Assembly (NCBI GenBank): GCA_025267735.1
Contig: CM046308.1
Coordinates: forward strand, 40,103,267-40,167,266
Source: Mactra quadrangularis
Lineage: Eukaryota > Mollusca > Bivalvia > Venerida > Mactridae
Length of the DNA: 64,000 nt
Reading direction: 5' to 3'
Under the pieces are notes generated by a model. It saw only the letters and a program-made list of their open reading frames with translations, was not told where the DNA came from and did not search any database. Shown one piece after another: positions 1 through 12,836 of this stretch (position 1 is its first letter; the number at the start of each line of letters is the position of its first letter). Both the position numbers and the translations under genes were made by a program.

Positions 1-116
1 ACATATTAAAAAAATGCCATTCTACTGACATTATTAACACACTTATGAGCTTAATATTCTATCTAGATTTCGTAAATGTCAAGCCTGGTTGAAATAATTA
101 GAAATAGAATGAATAT

Positions 117-340
117 CTTAAACGTGACTAAAATACATGAACATGTTTTTTTAACATATCAGGAGAAAACATGAATAATGTGTTGACATCAAGATGCTTC
201 TTGTCCAGAAGACGAATACAAAACACTCGTAATCGTAATTGACATCCAAGAGATGGACCAGTATTATAGTATAGATATTGACGTGAAACCTTGACCCGGG
301 AAACACAAATAATGTCACGATATAGTAAGTGCCATTTCAT
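117..340 (+). repeat. Diverged repeat module, first occurrence in copy A
   Basis: This block starts near CGTGACTAAAATACAT and runs through TGTTGACATCAAGAT to AACACAAATAATGTC. Recognisable diverged relatives start near 3780 and 21306. Near-identical copies sit at 23834 and 27519 through the large duplication. The shared layout shows an older round of duplication inside the locus. Reverse-strand open frames of 60-100 codons cross the module, but they fall in different frames in different relatives, so I do not call a gene. Confidence 0.6.
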
Positions 341-1708
341 GTGCGTTTGATGATACAGTTTATAACATTGGAAATCGTGTAAATGTGATTCTTTTTTGTG
401 GCTACGAGTAAACTTGATTCTAAATCATATTTTCTGACAAATTCTGCAAATATTGTATACATACTCTGATGCAAGACATGTATTTCTCACATGTTTTGTG
501 GAGAACTTTGGTATACTTACAGAGCAATTATGCAATGCATGATAGATATTTGATATTTACTTAGATGCAAATAATCATAAACAATTCACTATTATTTAAT
601 TTATTTATCATTCACCATTTATTACATTCTACTTTCTCAAAAGGTTTAATAAATGAAGGTTAACATCTTTTAAAATAAAAATTAACCAAACTTGGAACAC
701 TCACGGACATTACCCTCGTATAGTTATATTTCCTAAAAAAGCATTTAGAACTTAATAAACTGATTTTATAACATAGTTAATGCTTTTGCTACTAATGATT
801 TATTACTAAATTTGTTCACAGCTTACACAATACACTTAACTAAATGTTGTTGCTTTTTTTGTTGTCGACATTTCAGTAGGTGCTTTATTACCATTTTCCG
901 GTGAAGTCTTTTTGAAATGAGTAATGTTATTGTACTCTTTTCAGTATGGCAGTTTCTCCCTCTATATTTAGACAGCAAAAATATACTTGCAATATACGAT
1001 TTAAAAGAGTTTAATAAGAATTTAACATCCCATGCTAGCTATTAACAGTTATCTTGAGTTTAGTGGTAAGCTATTTGAAGTCTGGACAGCATTTTATAAA
1101 AATCTTAGAGGGATATACGACTAAAATCGGTCGTAAGATGCTTGATAATACGGGCCCCTGGTATTTTAAAGCCAATTTCAGAATTAAGTTTTATTCATCT
1201 GCAAATATGGATCAAATATCTATATACATTAGTATTAGTTGAACATTAAGATACAGTCCTAGTAGCCAGTGGAAAAAAAAGATCATTTGTTTTATACAAC
1301 GCAAGGTAACGTAATGCGAACGAACTACAGTATACTCGTATACGAGTATTTTATTGCAATTTCTATGTTCTGACTAAGTAACACAGTCACTACAAAGATG
1401 TAAGAATGTCTACCATTCTACAAGTATATGAACACCAAATAATCTTCAATGACAATGTTTACTTTTTATTGAGTCATCAATACTTGTACGATCAATTAAA
1501 TTTGGTCGAAATTGATTTGCATTTATTTTTTATTCAAACGAGATCTTCTAAGAGGAGCAAATGGTTCGTGTATCTTTTTCGTGTCAGTATTGCATAACGT
1601 GAAATTAAAACTAAAAAACTTTAATGTTCCGACACAGAGCTTTAATAATGTTCGCTGATGTAATTATTTGTGTCATTTATTACTGTCTGGTAATTGTTCA
1701 TCAAAGAG

Positions 1709-1860
1709 GAACGAGATACGGAGTTCACAGACTGGATATATAACCTAAGCCGTATATAAAGTTTGGAATGGTTAATGAGTACTAGACCATTGATTTTTCT
1801 AACTTTTATAATACGAGCTTCCTTATTACCAATAAACACAGGAAGCTAAGTGCGTTTCTG
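1709..1860 (+). promoter_or_regulatory. Conserved TATA-bearing block (copy A)
   Basis: A TATA-like word (GGATATATAACC, 1734-1745) follows GATACGGAGTTCACAGACT. About 30 bases later comes a segment, 1774-1847, that is nearly identical in the much more diverged relative at 22578-22725. That relative also has a TATA word (GATATAAAAACCC). The block ends in an inverted repeat, AGCTTCCT at 1816-1823 with AGGAAGCT at 1840-1847, enclosing AATAAA. Its conservation above the surrounding level suggests a promoter and start of an unrecognised transcript, or another constrained element. No reading frame from it is supported. Confidence 0.3.
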
Positions 1861-2640
1861 TATATTTAGTGTGTGATTAATGTCACTTCTAGCTTTCCAA
1901 CTATCATTTGTCAAGGCTATATTTCGATAAGACATGACATTTTTTTAAGCTAAAACGTCTCTACTTGTGAAAGAGAATGGGCTGTTTTTAAAGAAATTTC
2001 AAAATTGTCCGATCTTAGTCCTAGTGCAATAACCACAGTTTTGTCAAATACTATAGTGTTAATTTTTAAATACATTTGGAAGGTTTATTTTTTTCTTATT
2101 TTTAAACATTATTAATTTTTGTATACGTGTTTTTATTGAAAAACTTCAACATTTTAGACAATATAACCTATTCAATTTTACAACCGGTCAAATAACTCAC
2201 TGACCTAAATTAACAGTAGATACAACTATCTCAAACATGTTTGGCTCATAGTCCAGTGCATTTGGTTATTGAATAGCTAAAACGCGTAACTTATCTATTT
2301 TGGAAATACTACTACAGCGAAAAGGCAATGATGTACGACGTGTTAGACTTATTTGCATGAACGTCAGATAAAGCACAGCATTTAATTTGACGTCGTGACC
2401 GAGGAATGATGGGATTTTGATTGAAAACGTCTTGCAGTAGGTCTTCTTAATTTATAGTGAAATCGTTTTAAACTCAATTTGGACCAGTTTCCTTCCAGTG
2501 ATGAGATTAGTGTATGTTTAACATTTATTGACAGACCTTAAATCGACATCAAACGCCCTGATAAAGTCAATACATTTAAAAACTCTGGCACTATTTCCCG
2601 CTTAGCTCATTTAACGTGGGGGTAAATTATATCAGCCGTG

Positions 2641-2712
2641 CACGTGTACAGATGACGTCACGGTAAAATTAGAGTGAGAACGCATGCAAAGCACACCTAT
2701 GTAAAATATATA
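2641..2712 (+). promoter_or_regulatory. CRE and E-box cluster with weak TATA (copy A)
   Basis: A CACGTG E-box (2641-2646) lies seven bases before a perfect TGACGTCA cAMP-response palindrome (2653-2660). A weak TATA-like AAATATATAG follows about 45 bases later. The stretch is locally richer in GC than its surroundings. Both palindromes are unchanged in copy B. No downstream gene was recognised, so a promoter role is a guess from motif clustering. Confidence 0.25.
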
Positions 2713-3769
2713 GTGTTGGTACATTGAATGGTGTCCTATTTTCTTGATTTGTCAGACTATTAGCTTGGAGTATACCTTGATGGTCGGCCTTCATCAAACT
2801 AATCTTATTGCAGATCTTGATGATTATTTTACTATTGCTATAACAGATTTAAAACAACACACGTTATATATATAGAACAATATTTTTGCAGACCGAATAA
2901 TAACCCTTACAGGCTTTTATAGGACACTGATTCAACTAAATAACTAAACGTGTCATATTTCGCTTCCCATGTTCACACGATCTTCTCAAATTTGCACTGA
3001 AGACGATGATTATTGCATGTTTCAAAATGAATTACAACTCTCATTTATTACAGACATTTTTTGTTTTAGAATCACTTTGTTTGTTATTAACTTTTTATTG
3101 ATTTGAATCCAATGTGAAATAATTGTTCTCGTGGTGTTAATTGTTCTCATGATAATTGTACTTGGTTTGGATCTCGATTCATAACTTGATTCTTTATTTG
3201 AAAAACTTGATTCGTGATGACAAAATATAAACAGTTTGATATTCATAAATCACACTATACTTCTTTTATTTTTAAATTAGCTGCTAAACCAAAACAAATA
3301 CTTAAAACGTTCATGATGGAATAGTGCTAACATTATTTTACACGGTACATTTTGAAACAAATAAACATTTATGGAAAGTAATTATTCTCATCTACTGAAA
3401 AGAAAAGTAAAATTAGCATTGCAAACCTTTAAATATTCGAATTAAGATAAAACAAAACTTCTTCCATTACTTATATTTAGGTACTAAAGATCGCGTGTAT
3501 ATACACAATAATATTTGCTTGACTAATTTTAATGGCGTAGCAAATTCAATTTTAAGCTAAAAACAAATTTTCAAAATATAGTTGTTAAAGAGTGGGCTAT
3601 TGTTAAAGATGCAAATAGTGACAGACGAACAACGTGTTACAAAATCGACCAAGAATGGAGACATCGTTTCGCAATTAAATGATCAGATTATTTTTAGATT
3701 TTTCTACTGTCAAAAACATTCAAACTGATTTAAATAATTTGAGTATTGAGATTGGGTAGCATTGTCTTG

Positions 3770-4085
3770 AATGTCTAAATCGTGACTAAAATATATAATT
3801 ATGTTCTTTATCAACCTTTTAGAGATATCAATCGTTGTTGACATCAAATTTTGTATTGTGTACAAGATGGACTGCAATACAATATGATTAGTATGGTGAC
3901 TTTTTGTTAGAATGCATAATGGAATGATACCACCATTAAAAGTTACCATTTTACAATGAGGTGAAGTTAACCAATCACTGGTAGATTGTTTGCTATAGGA
4001 AATTAGCAATTAAAATTGTTGGCTAAGACCCCGTGACATCGCGATCACATGAGCACCCACCGAGGTTACGCAAATTAGATGTAGT
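3770..4085 (+). repeat. Diverged repeat module, second occurrence in copy A
   Basis: The block contains CGTGACTAAAATATATAAT and TGTTGACATCAAATTTTG, as in the modules at 117 and 21306. Its tail (GTTACGCAAAT followed by ATGTAGTA) resembles the module near 21530 more than the one at 117. A reverse-strand open frame at 3710-4009 survives in copy B with one residue changed. At 99% DNA identity over about 300 bases that is expected without coding constraint. Confidence 0.5.
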
Positions 4086-6039
4086 AGATATTGCATTCCT
4101 GGAGCTGGATTTTTATCTTTCATCATCTTTCATATAGTTTCATTTAGTAACAGTTAGAAAAACAGCTTGTATCAGAAAACAATAATAGTTGTGTTTTTTT
4201 TTTTGGGGGGTGGTTTTTTTTGGTTTCTTTGCTGAATTTCCCCTTCCTATCGCAATCAATTTTTAATAAAGAACATACATATTATTCCAGTATGATTTTT
4301 CATTTAAGAGACATATACAAAACGGTGTATTAACCTTATCTTGAACTCCATTGATAGTTTAAGTGTAGCAGAGGTATTTCAACAGAAATGCAGTTAATAT
4401 TAATCGATTGATTATATTGAATCCGCATGGTTCTGTTTGTAATAAAAATGTTTTGTGAGTTATACTGCTATATCCATGTAATGTTTCATTGCTTTGTAGA
4501 TTTCGTTAAAGAATTAAAATTAAACTTGAATAATACCGTGTGTAGAAATTTATAATCGTAAACAATTTGGTATCGTTATCTGGTATGCACATAATTATAA
4601 TGCGCTGTATAAATGACCTAATTATTTCTCCTCTGTGCTCAGGAGTGAACATACAAGCTTTACTGGATGATATCATTGTTCAAAATAATAATTGATCAAT
4701 AAGTTACTATATCCCGAGGCTTAAGACTTAACTAGTTCGAAATACTCCAATGTTGACGAGCGTATTATTCACTGTGCACTAAGATGATAAACGTTTTTCT
4801 ATTAGATATAGTTCACCGATCGTTACATCTAATGCATTAACCTTAAAGTCTTAGAAAGTAAGATAAATCCTACAGGGACCTTTAAAATTCTTTTATAGCG
4901 ATTTATTTCCAAGAAAATCTTAAGAAAGGAATAAACTGATAATAAAACAGTTCTTTGTTTTTATACTAATGATTTAGTTTCATCGAAAGTGTTCCTTGCC
5001 TACTACATAAATTGTACTGTAAAACAAGAGCTTTCCCATTTACTACAATTCACAGATACATTAGGATACTGTTAAATATTTTGTATAGACAGTGATAGTA
5101 ATTCCGATGCCTATACATTAGTTTAAGTACATGATAGTAAACATTTGAAACGTAGTGTTGTGTCAACACACTCGAAAGCCATTGTAGAGGCTGGCAAAAC
5201 AAAGCATTTGTTTCTCATTGGCTTATATCTCATTCCTTTAAGAATGCGTGACTTAAACTTTCTATTACAAATTCGTCATTCACCACTTCTTTAACAATAA
5301 ACAAACGTTATGCAATAGAATAATTGGTTAATAATTTGTTAAGATATGGGACCAGATGCATGATATAAAGGTATTGCACAATAATTACATTAGTACAAAA
5401 CAAATTAAGACATAATGGCAATTTGTCTAGACTAATGCATCATGATTTATTAAATATTACTGACACCAGTTTTCCCAGACTAACTATATTTCCAAGCATT
5501 TGATCAGGAGCTGTATAGTAGAAACATCTTATCCTTATTGTTTTCATTAAGGTATTATTGTCCTTAAACATTATATAAAATCTTATTATGAGATTTGTTA
5601 AAAAACAAAACGTATCAAGAATTTAGCACTGAATGGGATATGTCGTAAAAAGATCACAATAGTAACTGATGAAAATTACTTGGTTAATGCTGACACTGTC
5701 ATCCTCAACTTTTATCATGACTGCTATGAATAAGGATACATGTACATGAATATGTATATCAGATACAAGTAATTCAATAGCCCTGATGAATCATCCCTCC
5801 AATACGAATAACATGTTGTACATAATAAATGTGATATTTATGTGGGATTAATGTGGGAAAAGATTAAAATAATAATGATGCCTTAGATAAGGTGATGTTT
5901 AATTAATAAAGATATTGTTTTACAAAATCGGAATGATCTTATTTACACTGTAGCTCATGTAAATTAAGTGCTTTGCCTATGTCAAATATCACATTTGTTG
6001 TTGCTTTTCACAATGCCATTAACAATGTTTTAATTACAG

Positions 6040-6100
6040 AAGCGGGTTTGGCTGAGTGATTAGTACGTTGGCCTGGTAATTATTGAATCGATAACTCCGC
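6040..6100 (+). repeat. tRNA-like fragment (copy A)
   Basis: GCGGGTTTGGCTGAGTGATT resembles a tRNA 5' half with a degenerate A box. The segment ends in AACTCCGC, which can pair imperfectly with its start. There is no B box, so it is not a functional tRNA gene. It is probably the remnant of a tRNA-derived SINE head. The copy-B equivalent is near 29780. Confidence 0.3.
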
Positions 6101-8470
6101 ATTGATTAAAATTACATAAACACGCCACCTTTTTATTTACTGTATCCCAATAACCGTCTATGACACAGTAGGCTTTTTCAAATCCAGTACTTTGAAGGAA
6201 TTGTCAATAAGAATCTCCCCAGCTACAAAGCTGAATGACATAAGTATAATCGGATGACTGATAAAATACAAACTGTATTATTAAATTGATTTACATACAC
6301 GATGAGTTAAATGCAATATAGCTAGAACTTTAAAGGGGGTTCTATTATACAAATTAAGTATTTCCAGACAATTGACTATATCTGGAACTCAAATATTTGG
6401 GGTTTCCCCTCCGGTACAAACAAACTTTTACCGTAACAATGAAAACACATGTACAAAGAAGAATAGATATAATCCATAGCTTGGTTATTTAGCAATAATG
6501 TGTAACACACTTTATTTGTACCGCTTGTGCACGGACGTAAAAACCCATAAATTCAAATTTCAGATAAGGTATATTTAAGTACAACAAATATTTCAAAACT
6601 GTTAGTTATAACTTATGTAAAACAGTATAAAGAAAAAGAATAAGTTTTTGCAATGGGTAAGACATTAATTCACAATATTTTCAAATAGTTGAATGAAATT
6701 CAAAATAAAGTCTAATTCTGGTTGTTTCATTGATACAAGTCATTTAGCTTGAGCATTTGGAAGTCTCCACATCATAATTGCTTTACCAAGGTCACAAGAG
6801 GCGGTATATGGGCACTTTTTATTTTTTCTAATGAGACCAACGTTCCTCTTATCATAGCTGAAGGCAAATGTATAGAATGTTCATTTGTAGAGTGTAAAAT
6901 ATTGTCCAAACACTTGTAAACCTTGCTCTTAACTTCAGTCATGATTTTCTAAACAGCAATATAAAGCGGTCGTTGAGAATGTCAAAAAGTTCGATGAATC
7001 GGAAGACATTAACACAGGTTAGATTGATTGCGATTAAGGATAGTAGCAGATATCAGGTCATATTCGAATTGTACTTATTCAAAGTGTTAAATATGCGAGT
7101 TAAACTGATAAAAATATATTTTAACAATGTTCCCAGTAACAATTGTAAATGGAAATAACTTGTCTACTAAAATTGACCTTTCCATCCAATAAGAACGATT
7201 ATCATGAGCATTTAACAATTTTGTAGTATATATAAACTATAAAAGTACATAAGGCATATGATAAAATGGCGTGGTTGGTACGTACAAAACATCAAACTTC
7301 AAGACAGTAAAATCAAATTGCTAATAGATAGCACACATATCAAATTTGATTTAAGAGTTTATTGACAAAAACTATCAAGTGGGTGGAGTAACTTAATTAA
7401 TAAAAAATATCCATAATTTCTGATATTCTTTTATATATTTGGTAAGAAATGTATCAAGTGTACTGACATGACTGTGGAAAATAAAATAAAAAAAATTCAT
7501 CAAATAGGCATTTAGAATGAAAAAAACTATCCTATTCTTGAAATAGCCTTCCTTTTGTGAGTCCAAACACATTATCTAAGTACGTTTTTCATAAATCTAA
7601 ATGTTGATTAAGGATGTCTATGTAACAGCTTACAGTGTATGGTGCTGAGTCACATAGAAATGTCTTCAACACGTCAATATCATTTTTTATCAAAACACTG
7701 ACATCACATATTTTCACTTTCAGTTTTGTGTCACATGGGCCTTATGGATGTTTTCCTTCTTATTGTATGCTCATTAATAACATGTTTAGTGTTATATATT
7801 CACCACAGCCATGTCAATACACTTGATGCGTCTCCTACCAAATATATATAAAAATCAGTAACTTATGGATAGTTTAATATGCTCAGATACCTCACCCACT
7901 TTATAGTTATTATCAATTTCAACAATTTGATAAACCCTTAAGTTTAATTTTTATCATATGCACAGAACACATTGGGTCTATCGTTTTTAGAATTAATGTA
8001 AATGAAAAGGTGATAATTTAACAAAATAGTTGTTTAAACTTTAATACATGGTTCTCAAGGAATTAAAAAGCTATTGCACTAAAGTAACTAATGTTAAAAG
8101 CATTATAAATGAACTATTTGATTTGACTTAAATTTTTGCATATTTTAATAATTGTGAAAACGAACATACTACTTATGATTGACATTTGTGTAAATATACT
8201 CAAGTATTGTTTGTTCAATGTATTTCCTATTTTCCTAACCCGACTCTATGAATGTTTTTAAAAATGACCGTTGCTAAGTGTTCAAATCGTCGACTTCTAT
8301 CAAACATATTTCTTCCTGAATTCATATTGTATTTTTTGTTGCTAAAAACTATAACACGTCAGTAGCAAGGTGTAAAACAACATATGTTAGAATAATATTT
8401 TTGTTGCAGACATTAGCTTCCGATGGTCAATGTTGTCCAACTATTTCAAGGACATTGGTTTTATGACATA

Positions 8471-9065
8471 GAGTCAGCTACCTATGCTCGGTCACTACCA
8501 ATGCTCGGTCACCCCTAGCAAATTTCTATAAATAAAAACGGGAACCTCGCGTATTGTTTCTAATTTTAGTCATACCTGTCAAACGCTTGCGGAAAACCCC
8601 GAATCATGATCATCTAGACGCTTATCAGTTTATGCAGACGATAGATACGAGCGCACCTGCTGTTTTTCGCTAGAAAATCCTAGAAAATCGAATTTGGACA
8701 GCCTTGTCTTTTTCACTTATAATTATTATAATAATTCAAGAAGTATTATGATTTATTTAAATCTATAATACTTATACAATAATCTATCAATTGAAAATAA
8801 AAATCTCACATATTTATGCATATTTTAAGTAAAACAAGGTGACCGAGCACTGGTCCGAAATTTTCCAAAGATACCGTGTTTTACGTATAACACTCCGCGC
8901 CGATTTTATCCAATAATCGGGATCATCAGACGCTTGTTTTTCTGTTAACGTAAGTAGGTCAACATGTAGACGATAATGCATAATGAATTTGACATGAATT
9001 GACAGAATACTGTTAACCCGCTTCGATTTTGATATTAAAGTGACCGAGCATAGGTAACGTCACTC
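8471..9065. mobile_element. TA-flanked MITE (Tc1/mariner-like), copy A only
   Basis: This 595-bp segment is absent from copy B. Its ends are inverted repeats of about 26 bases: the left begins GAGTCAGCTACCTATGCTCG, and the right, read inverted, begins GAGTGACGTTACCTATGCTC. It is flanked by TA on both sides (8469-8470 and 9066-9067), and copy B has a single TA at 32211-32212. A TA duplication is the hallmark of Tc1/mariner-type transposition. No transposase frame is present, so it is a non-autonomous element. The motif GCTCGGTCAC occurs again just inside the left end. The superfamily call is inferred from the TA duplication alone. Confidence 0.85.
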
Positions 9066-9455
9066 TAAACTAAACTTGTCATGTCTGAATTCTCCTGTCC
9101 ATACAAACTCCTCAAAATCACTGAAGATGGTGATTATTGCATGTTTCAAGACTAATTGCAACATTCATTTATTGCAGATTTGTTTTGTTTTAGACGTCAC
9201 AGGTTTGTCATATTTTTTTGTGGAATTGAATATAATGAAAATCTATTGCTCTTTTTATTACATTTTGTTTTTGTTTTAGACATTTGTTTTCGTCTATGGA
9301 TTTGAAATTTAAGATAATTGCTCTTGTGGTGTAAATTGCTCCTATGGCAATGTCATTTGGTTTAGAAACTAAATTCCTGACTCGATTATTACGGTTTTTT
9401 TATCAAACTTATATGAACATATTTCATTTAAATCAAGTCTAACAAGGAATCAAAA

Positions 9456-9697
9456 CCCGGGTCGGTGGCGCAATTCTCGTGGAGGTTAACCCGGGGAGGT
9501 TATACCCTTCCATGAAAATTTGACAAAAAAGTCAAGTTTCCTCCATTATTAAGATGTATGGACAAGTTTCCGGCCTTGTAAAATGGTCGGTGAGTACTGG
9601 TTATAGACAATGGTCCAAGAAAGCTAGGTTAGGTGAGCTGTTCGCCGTAAAAAGACATAAAGTGTGTTGGCACGGCGTGAAACCCAGTAAAAAATTG
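9456..9697 (+). repeat. tRNA-derived SINE, damaged head (copy A)
   Basis: The body (GGAGGTTATACCCTTCCATG, then TTTCCGGCCTTG, GTGAGTACTGGTTATAGACA and GGCGTGAAACCCAGT) matches the other SINEs in the window. Most of the tRNA-like head between GGTGGCGCAA and CCGGGGAGG is missing or rearranged. The same insertion is present in copy B at 32601-32885 with a longer head, so it predates the large duplication and copy A lost its head later. Confidence 0.85.
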
Positions 9698-12015
9698 CTC
9701 GCATAGATTGCATGAGATGTCATGTGTATCTAAAGGTCACATGTAAATACACAAAAACAGTTGTCGAATAAACTGATAATAAACTCAGTCCTATAGTTCG
9801 ACTAATGAACTCGAGTCATCGAAAATGTTAGCAGCCTTCAACATACACTGAACAGAATAACAATAACTATCCCATTAACGACCATTTACCGATGTTCTAG
9901 TTAATGTTTTATATCTTTAGAATATTCTTATAGCAATTGTGGTGTGTATAGTTTACGTATTTACATTTCTAAGGTCATCAGACGTCTATCTGAGGTGTTA
10001 TTAAAAAACAAAAGAGTTGAAAGTGCTCTTAAACATTTTCATCATAATATTGTAATGCCTAGCAAACTTGTTTGATTAAAAGTAATAAAGAAAAACATTT
10101 CAATCTACAGCTATGCGTCCTTTTATAAAAATTGAATGGTAACGGGACATTGACTTGAATTAAACGCTAGACCATTATTCAAATTAGTATTATATCCCTA
10201 TAATAGACCGCATACATCAAATTGTAGTCGATGGTCGTCCCAATTTTGAGCAGAATATATTTTGCATGAAATATCAGAATATCAGACAATAATATAGTGC
10301 AATTGCTATTGCTGACGGCAAACCATTAAACCAGATTGTTGTTAATCATTTAAAGGAATGCCTAAACATATTTATTTCAGAACGAAGATGTATTGTAACA
10401 ATCATAATGGCCAGGCAATACCAATTCAGAATTACTTACAATAATCTTACAATCCAAAATCTTATATTATTAATTATTATATATAATTTTGTCGACAAAA
10501 ATAACGAAAGATAATCCAATTAAGATCAATCAAACGTTTTTTTGAAAATGTTTTCTAGGAAAATGATTCATAAAGTATATATCAAAATTGTACATTGACA
10601 TACTTCTATGTTTTCATAGAAATTATATATTTTTTGTTAACCTAAACTAATTTTAACAACGTAAGTGATTCTAAACTTTCTAGTGTCATTTAAGTTAATT
10701 ATTTTATAATTCATATAAATGTCTATAGGTTAAACTTATTCAAGTTCTCTAAGATGTAGGTAAAACCTTTCGATCAAAGTTTTATTAGCCGTGTTAAAGA
10801 GTTCTAATCTAATTACGTTGTCAGGTTTGATTTTGTGTACTGATATTAAAGTCAAGACAACAAAAAATCATTATTAGGTCTAATGATAACTTTCAACAAA
10901 TTCTGAATGTTTCAGTAGAGATGATATACACGTAAATTGAGACTCTGACTTTCTTATAAGTCTGTATTTTGAATACTTTTTTATATCAACAAAAATAAAA
11001 ATGCATGAGATATTGAATAGTCAAAATTTATATTATAGTTGATAAAACATTGTCAAGGAAGAATAGTAAATTATTATAACAATTAGCTAAAATTCAAGAT
11101 GCTTACATTCATTTAAATGAAATACACATGTATGATAATATGAGCATACGTATTTTTGGTGAACACAGTTAAAAACATGATTTCAATGCCTATAATACTA
11201 ATAAAAAATATTAACTTTACATTTATAAAGAAGTATAGCGCTGATTTCGATTTAGTAGAGATATCAAGAAAAATAAAATCATTACAAAAAGGGATTTGAA
11301 ATTTGCTTTAGTTACTTTAGAAAACTCATTTGACAATCATACTTAGTATAACCTGTATTTCGTTTTCCGTTGTCAATCGATATCAAATATGTTTAATTGT
11401 AAACACTTAATGCACTATCAGTAGTTATTGAAATGTATTTTTTTTCCTGGACCAAGAATCGCAAACGCTAAAAGACTAATGTAATCAACCGAGCAACAAT
11501 GATGAACGTTTTCTGGCTTTACCATGAATAGTGAATCCATTATATTAGCTAACCGGTTTATAAGTGCTTCTCATTCTCCCGAAATTCTCAAATTTGCAAT
11601 GCATATGCTGAACATTGCAAGCTTTAGGAAGCATGAGATATTCTATTAACATCACACTTTTTGTGTTAAAATGACATTTTTTAATTTTTTTTAATCTTTA
11701 ATCATAGTTTTAAATCTGATATGCATTAATTCATTATTGTATTTCTATTGGTACCAGTAACTATGATTCAACTAGAATGATTGTTAACAAAGAGAAGTAA
11801 ACAGATGGTGATATATTGTCCTCTTTATGACACACATATTTAGGATATAGGACAAGCCAATAACCATGAAACTATGTCGTAGTGACTGTAAATTCATACC
11901 TAACCTAATTTTGTCTGGCATGTTTATAACATCATCCTATATAAAAGTATTTGTTATTGTCTTTTAACTAAATGATGTGTCTATTAAACATTACCTAAAC
12001 CTGCAACAAGTGTGC

Positions 12016-12333
12016 CAACTAAGGTTAACCCGGGCCGATAGCGCAGTTGGTAGCGCGCCGGGATTTGGATACTCGTGCCCGAGGGGTGCGGGTTCGAATC
12101 CCGCCCGGGGAGGTTATACCCTTCCATGAAAATTTGACAATAATGTCGATTTTCCTCCATTGATTAGATAATATGGAGAAGTTTCCGGCCTTGTGGAAGG
12201 GTAGGTGAGTACTGGTTATAGACAATGGTCCAGGAAAGCTAGTTTAGGTGCGCTGGACGCCGTGAAATGACCTAAATTGTGTTGATACGGCGTTAACTCC
12301 AATAAATAAATAAAATAAAACAACTAAGGTTAA
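12016..12333 (+). mobile_element. Full-length tRNA-derived SINE with 13-bp TSD, copy A only
   Basis: The SINE body spans about 12029-12320. It has a tRNA-like head with an A box (ATAGCGCAGTTGG, near 12039) and a perfect B box (GGTTCGAATCC, 12091-12101). A conserved body follows (GGAGGTTATACCCTTCCATG through GTGAGTACTGGTTATAGACA), then a 3' end TACGGCGTTAACTCC with an AATAAATAAATAAA tail. It is flanked by CAACTAAGGTTAA at 12016-12028 and 12321-12333. Copy B has the unoccupied site (CCAACTAAGATTAGG, near 35690), so the insertion came after the duplication. SINEs are transcribed by RNA polymerase III and mobilised by a partner LINE, which is not in this window. Confidence 0.92.
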
Positions 12334-12836
12334 GATAAAATAGAAACAAAAGAGTCACCCCAGAAAAACCGAAGCTCGTCATGTTAAGAAACTTTATCCA
12401 TCACAGCAGCACGTATAATGTTTAACTTGATCTTTTTGTATATAAATTATATTGTGTTAAACATTAGCGTTTAGTGTTTAATTAATCATAGATAATGATT
12501 AAAATATTGATAATGATGATAGAGATAATAATAACGATAACCATGACTATGATGATATGATTAATGACATAATTGATAGAATAAACACAGGTAAAATCCT
12601 GATCTTTATTGTTAGTCTCAGCATCTTGTACAAATACTATATAGATTACGTGAGTGTGATTATTAGACAAGCAAAAATATGTGCATATTATATTATATTT
12701 TTAGAATTATCAGAACCGTTACAGAAACTCATATTTTGTTAACTGGACTTCTTTTGCAAACTTTGTAAATATCACTTTATCCCCAACTAGAAAAAATGTT
12801 TTGTTTACCCAAATAATATAACGCTTAAGTAATGCC

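Noticed and set aside
1406..1597. 63-codon frame conserved in copy B (25145-25336)
   Set aside because: Both changes between the copies alter residues, and it lies in AT-rich repeat DNA.
3710..4009. 99-codon reverse frame conserved in copy B (27449-27748)
   Set aside because: The DNA itself is about 99% identical, so a preserved frame is expected. No start context, domain or relative in the diverged modules supports coding.
12034..12108. Functional tRNA gene
   Set aside because: A and B boxes are present, but the sequence is the head of a SINE with the family body and tail and does not fold as a clean tRNA.
12025..12225. 66-codon minus-strand frame
   Set aside because: It is the antisense of the SINE tRNA-like head, a familiar false gene call.
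12482..12560. GATAAT-rich stretch as a regulatory array
   Set aside because: Simple AT-rich repeat shared with copy B (near 35847), best explained as microsatellite-like drift.
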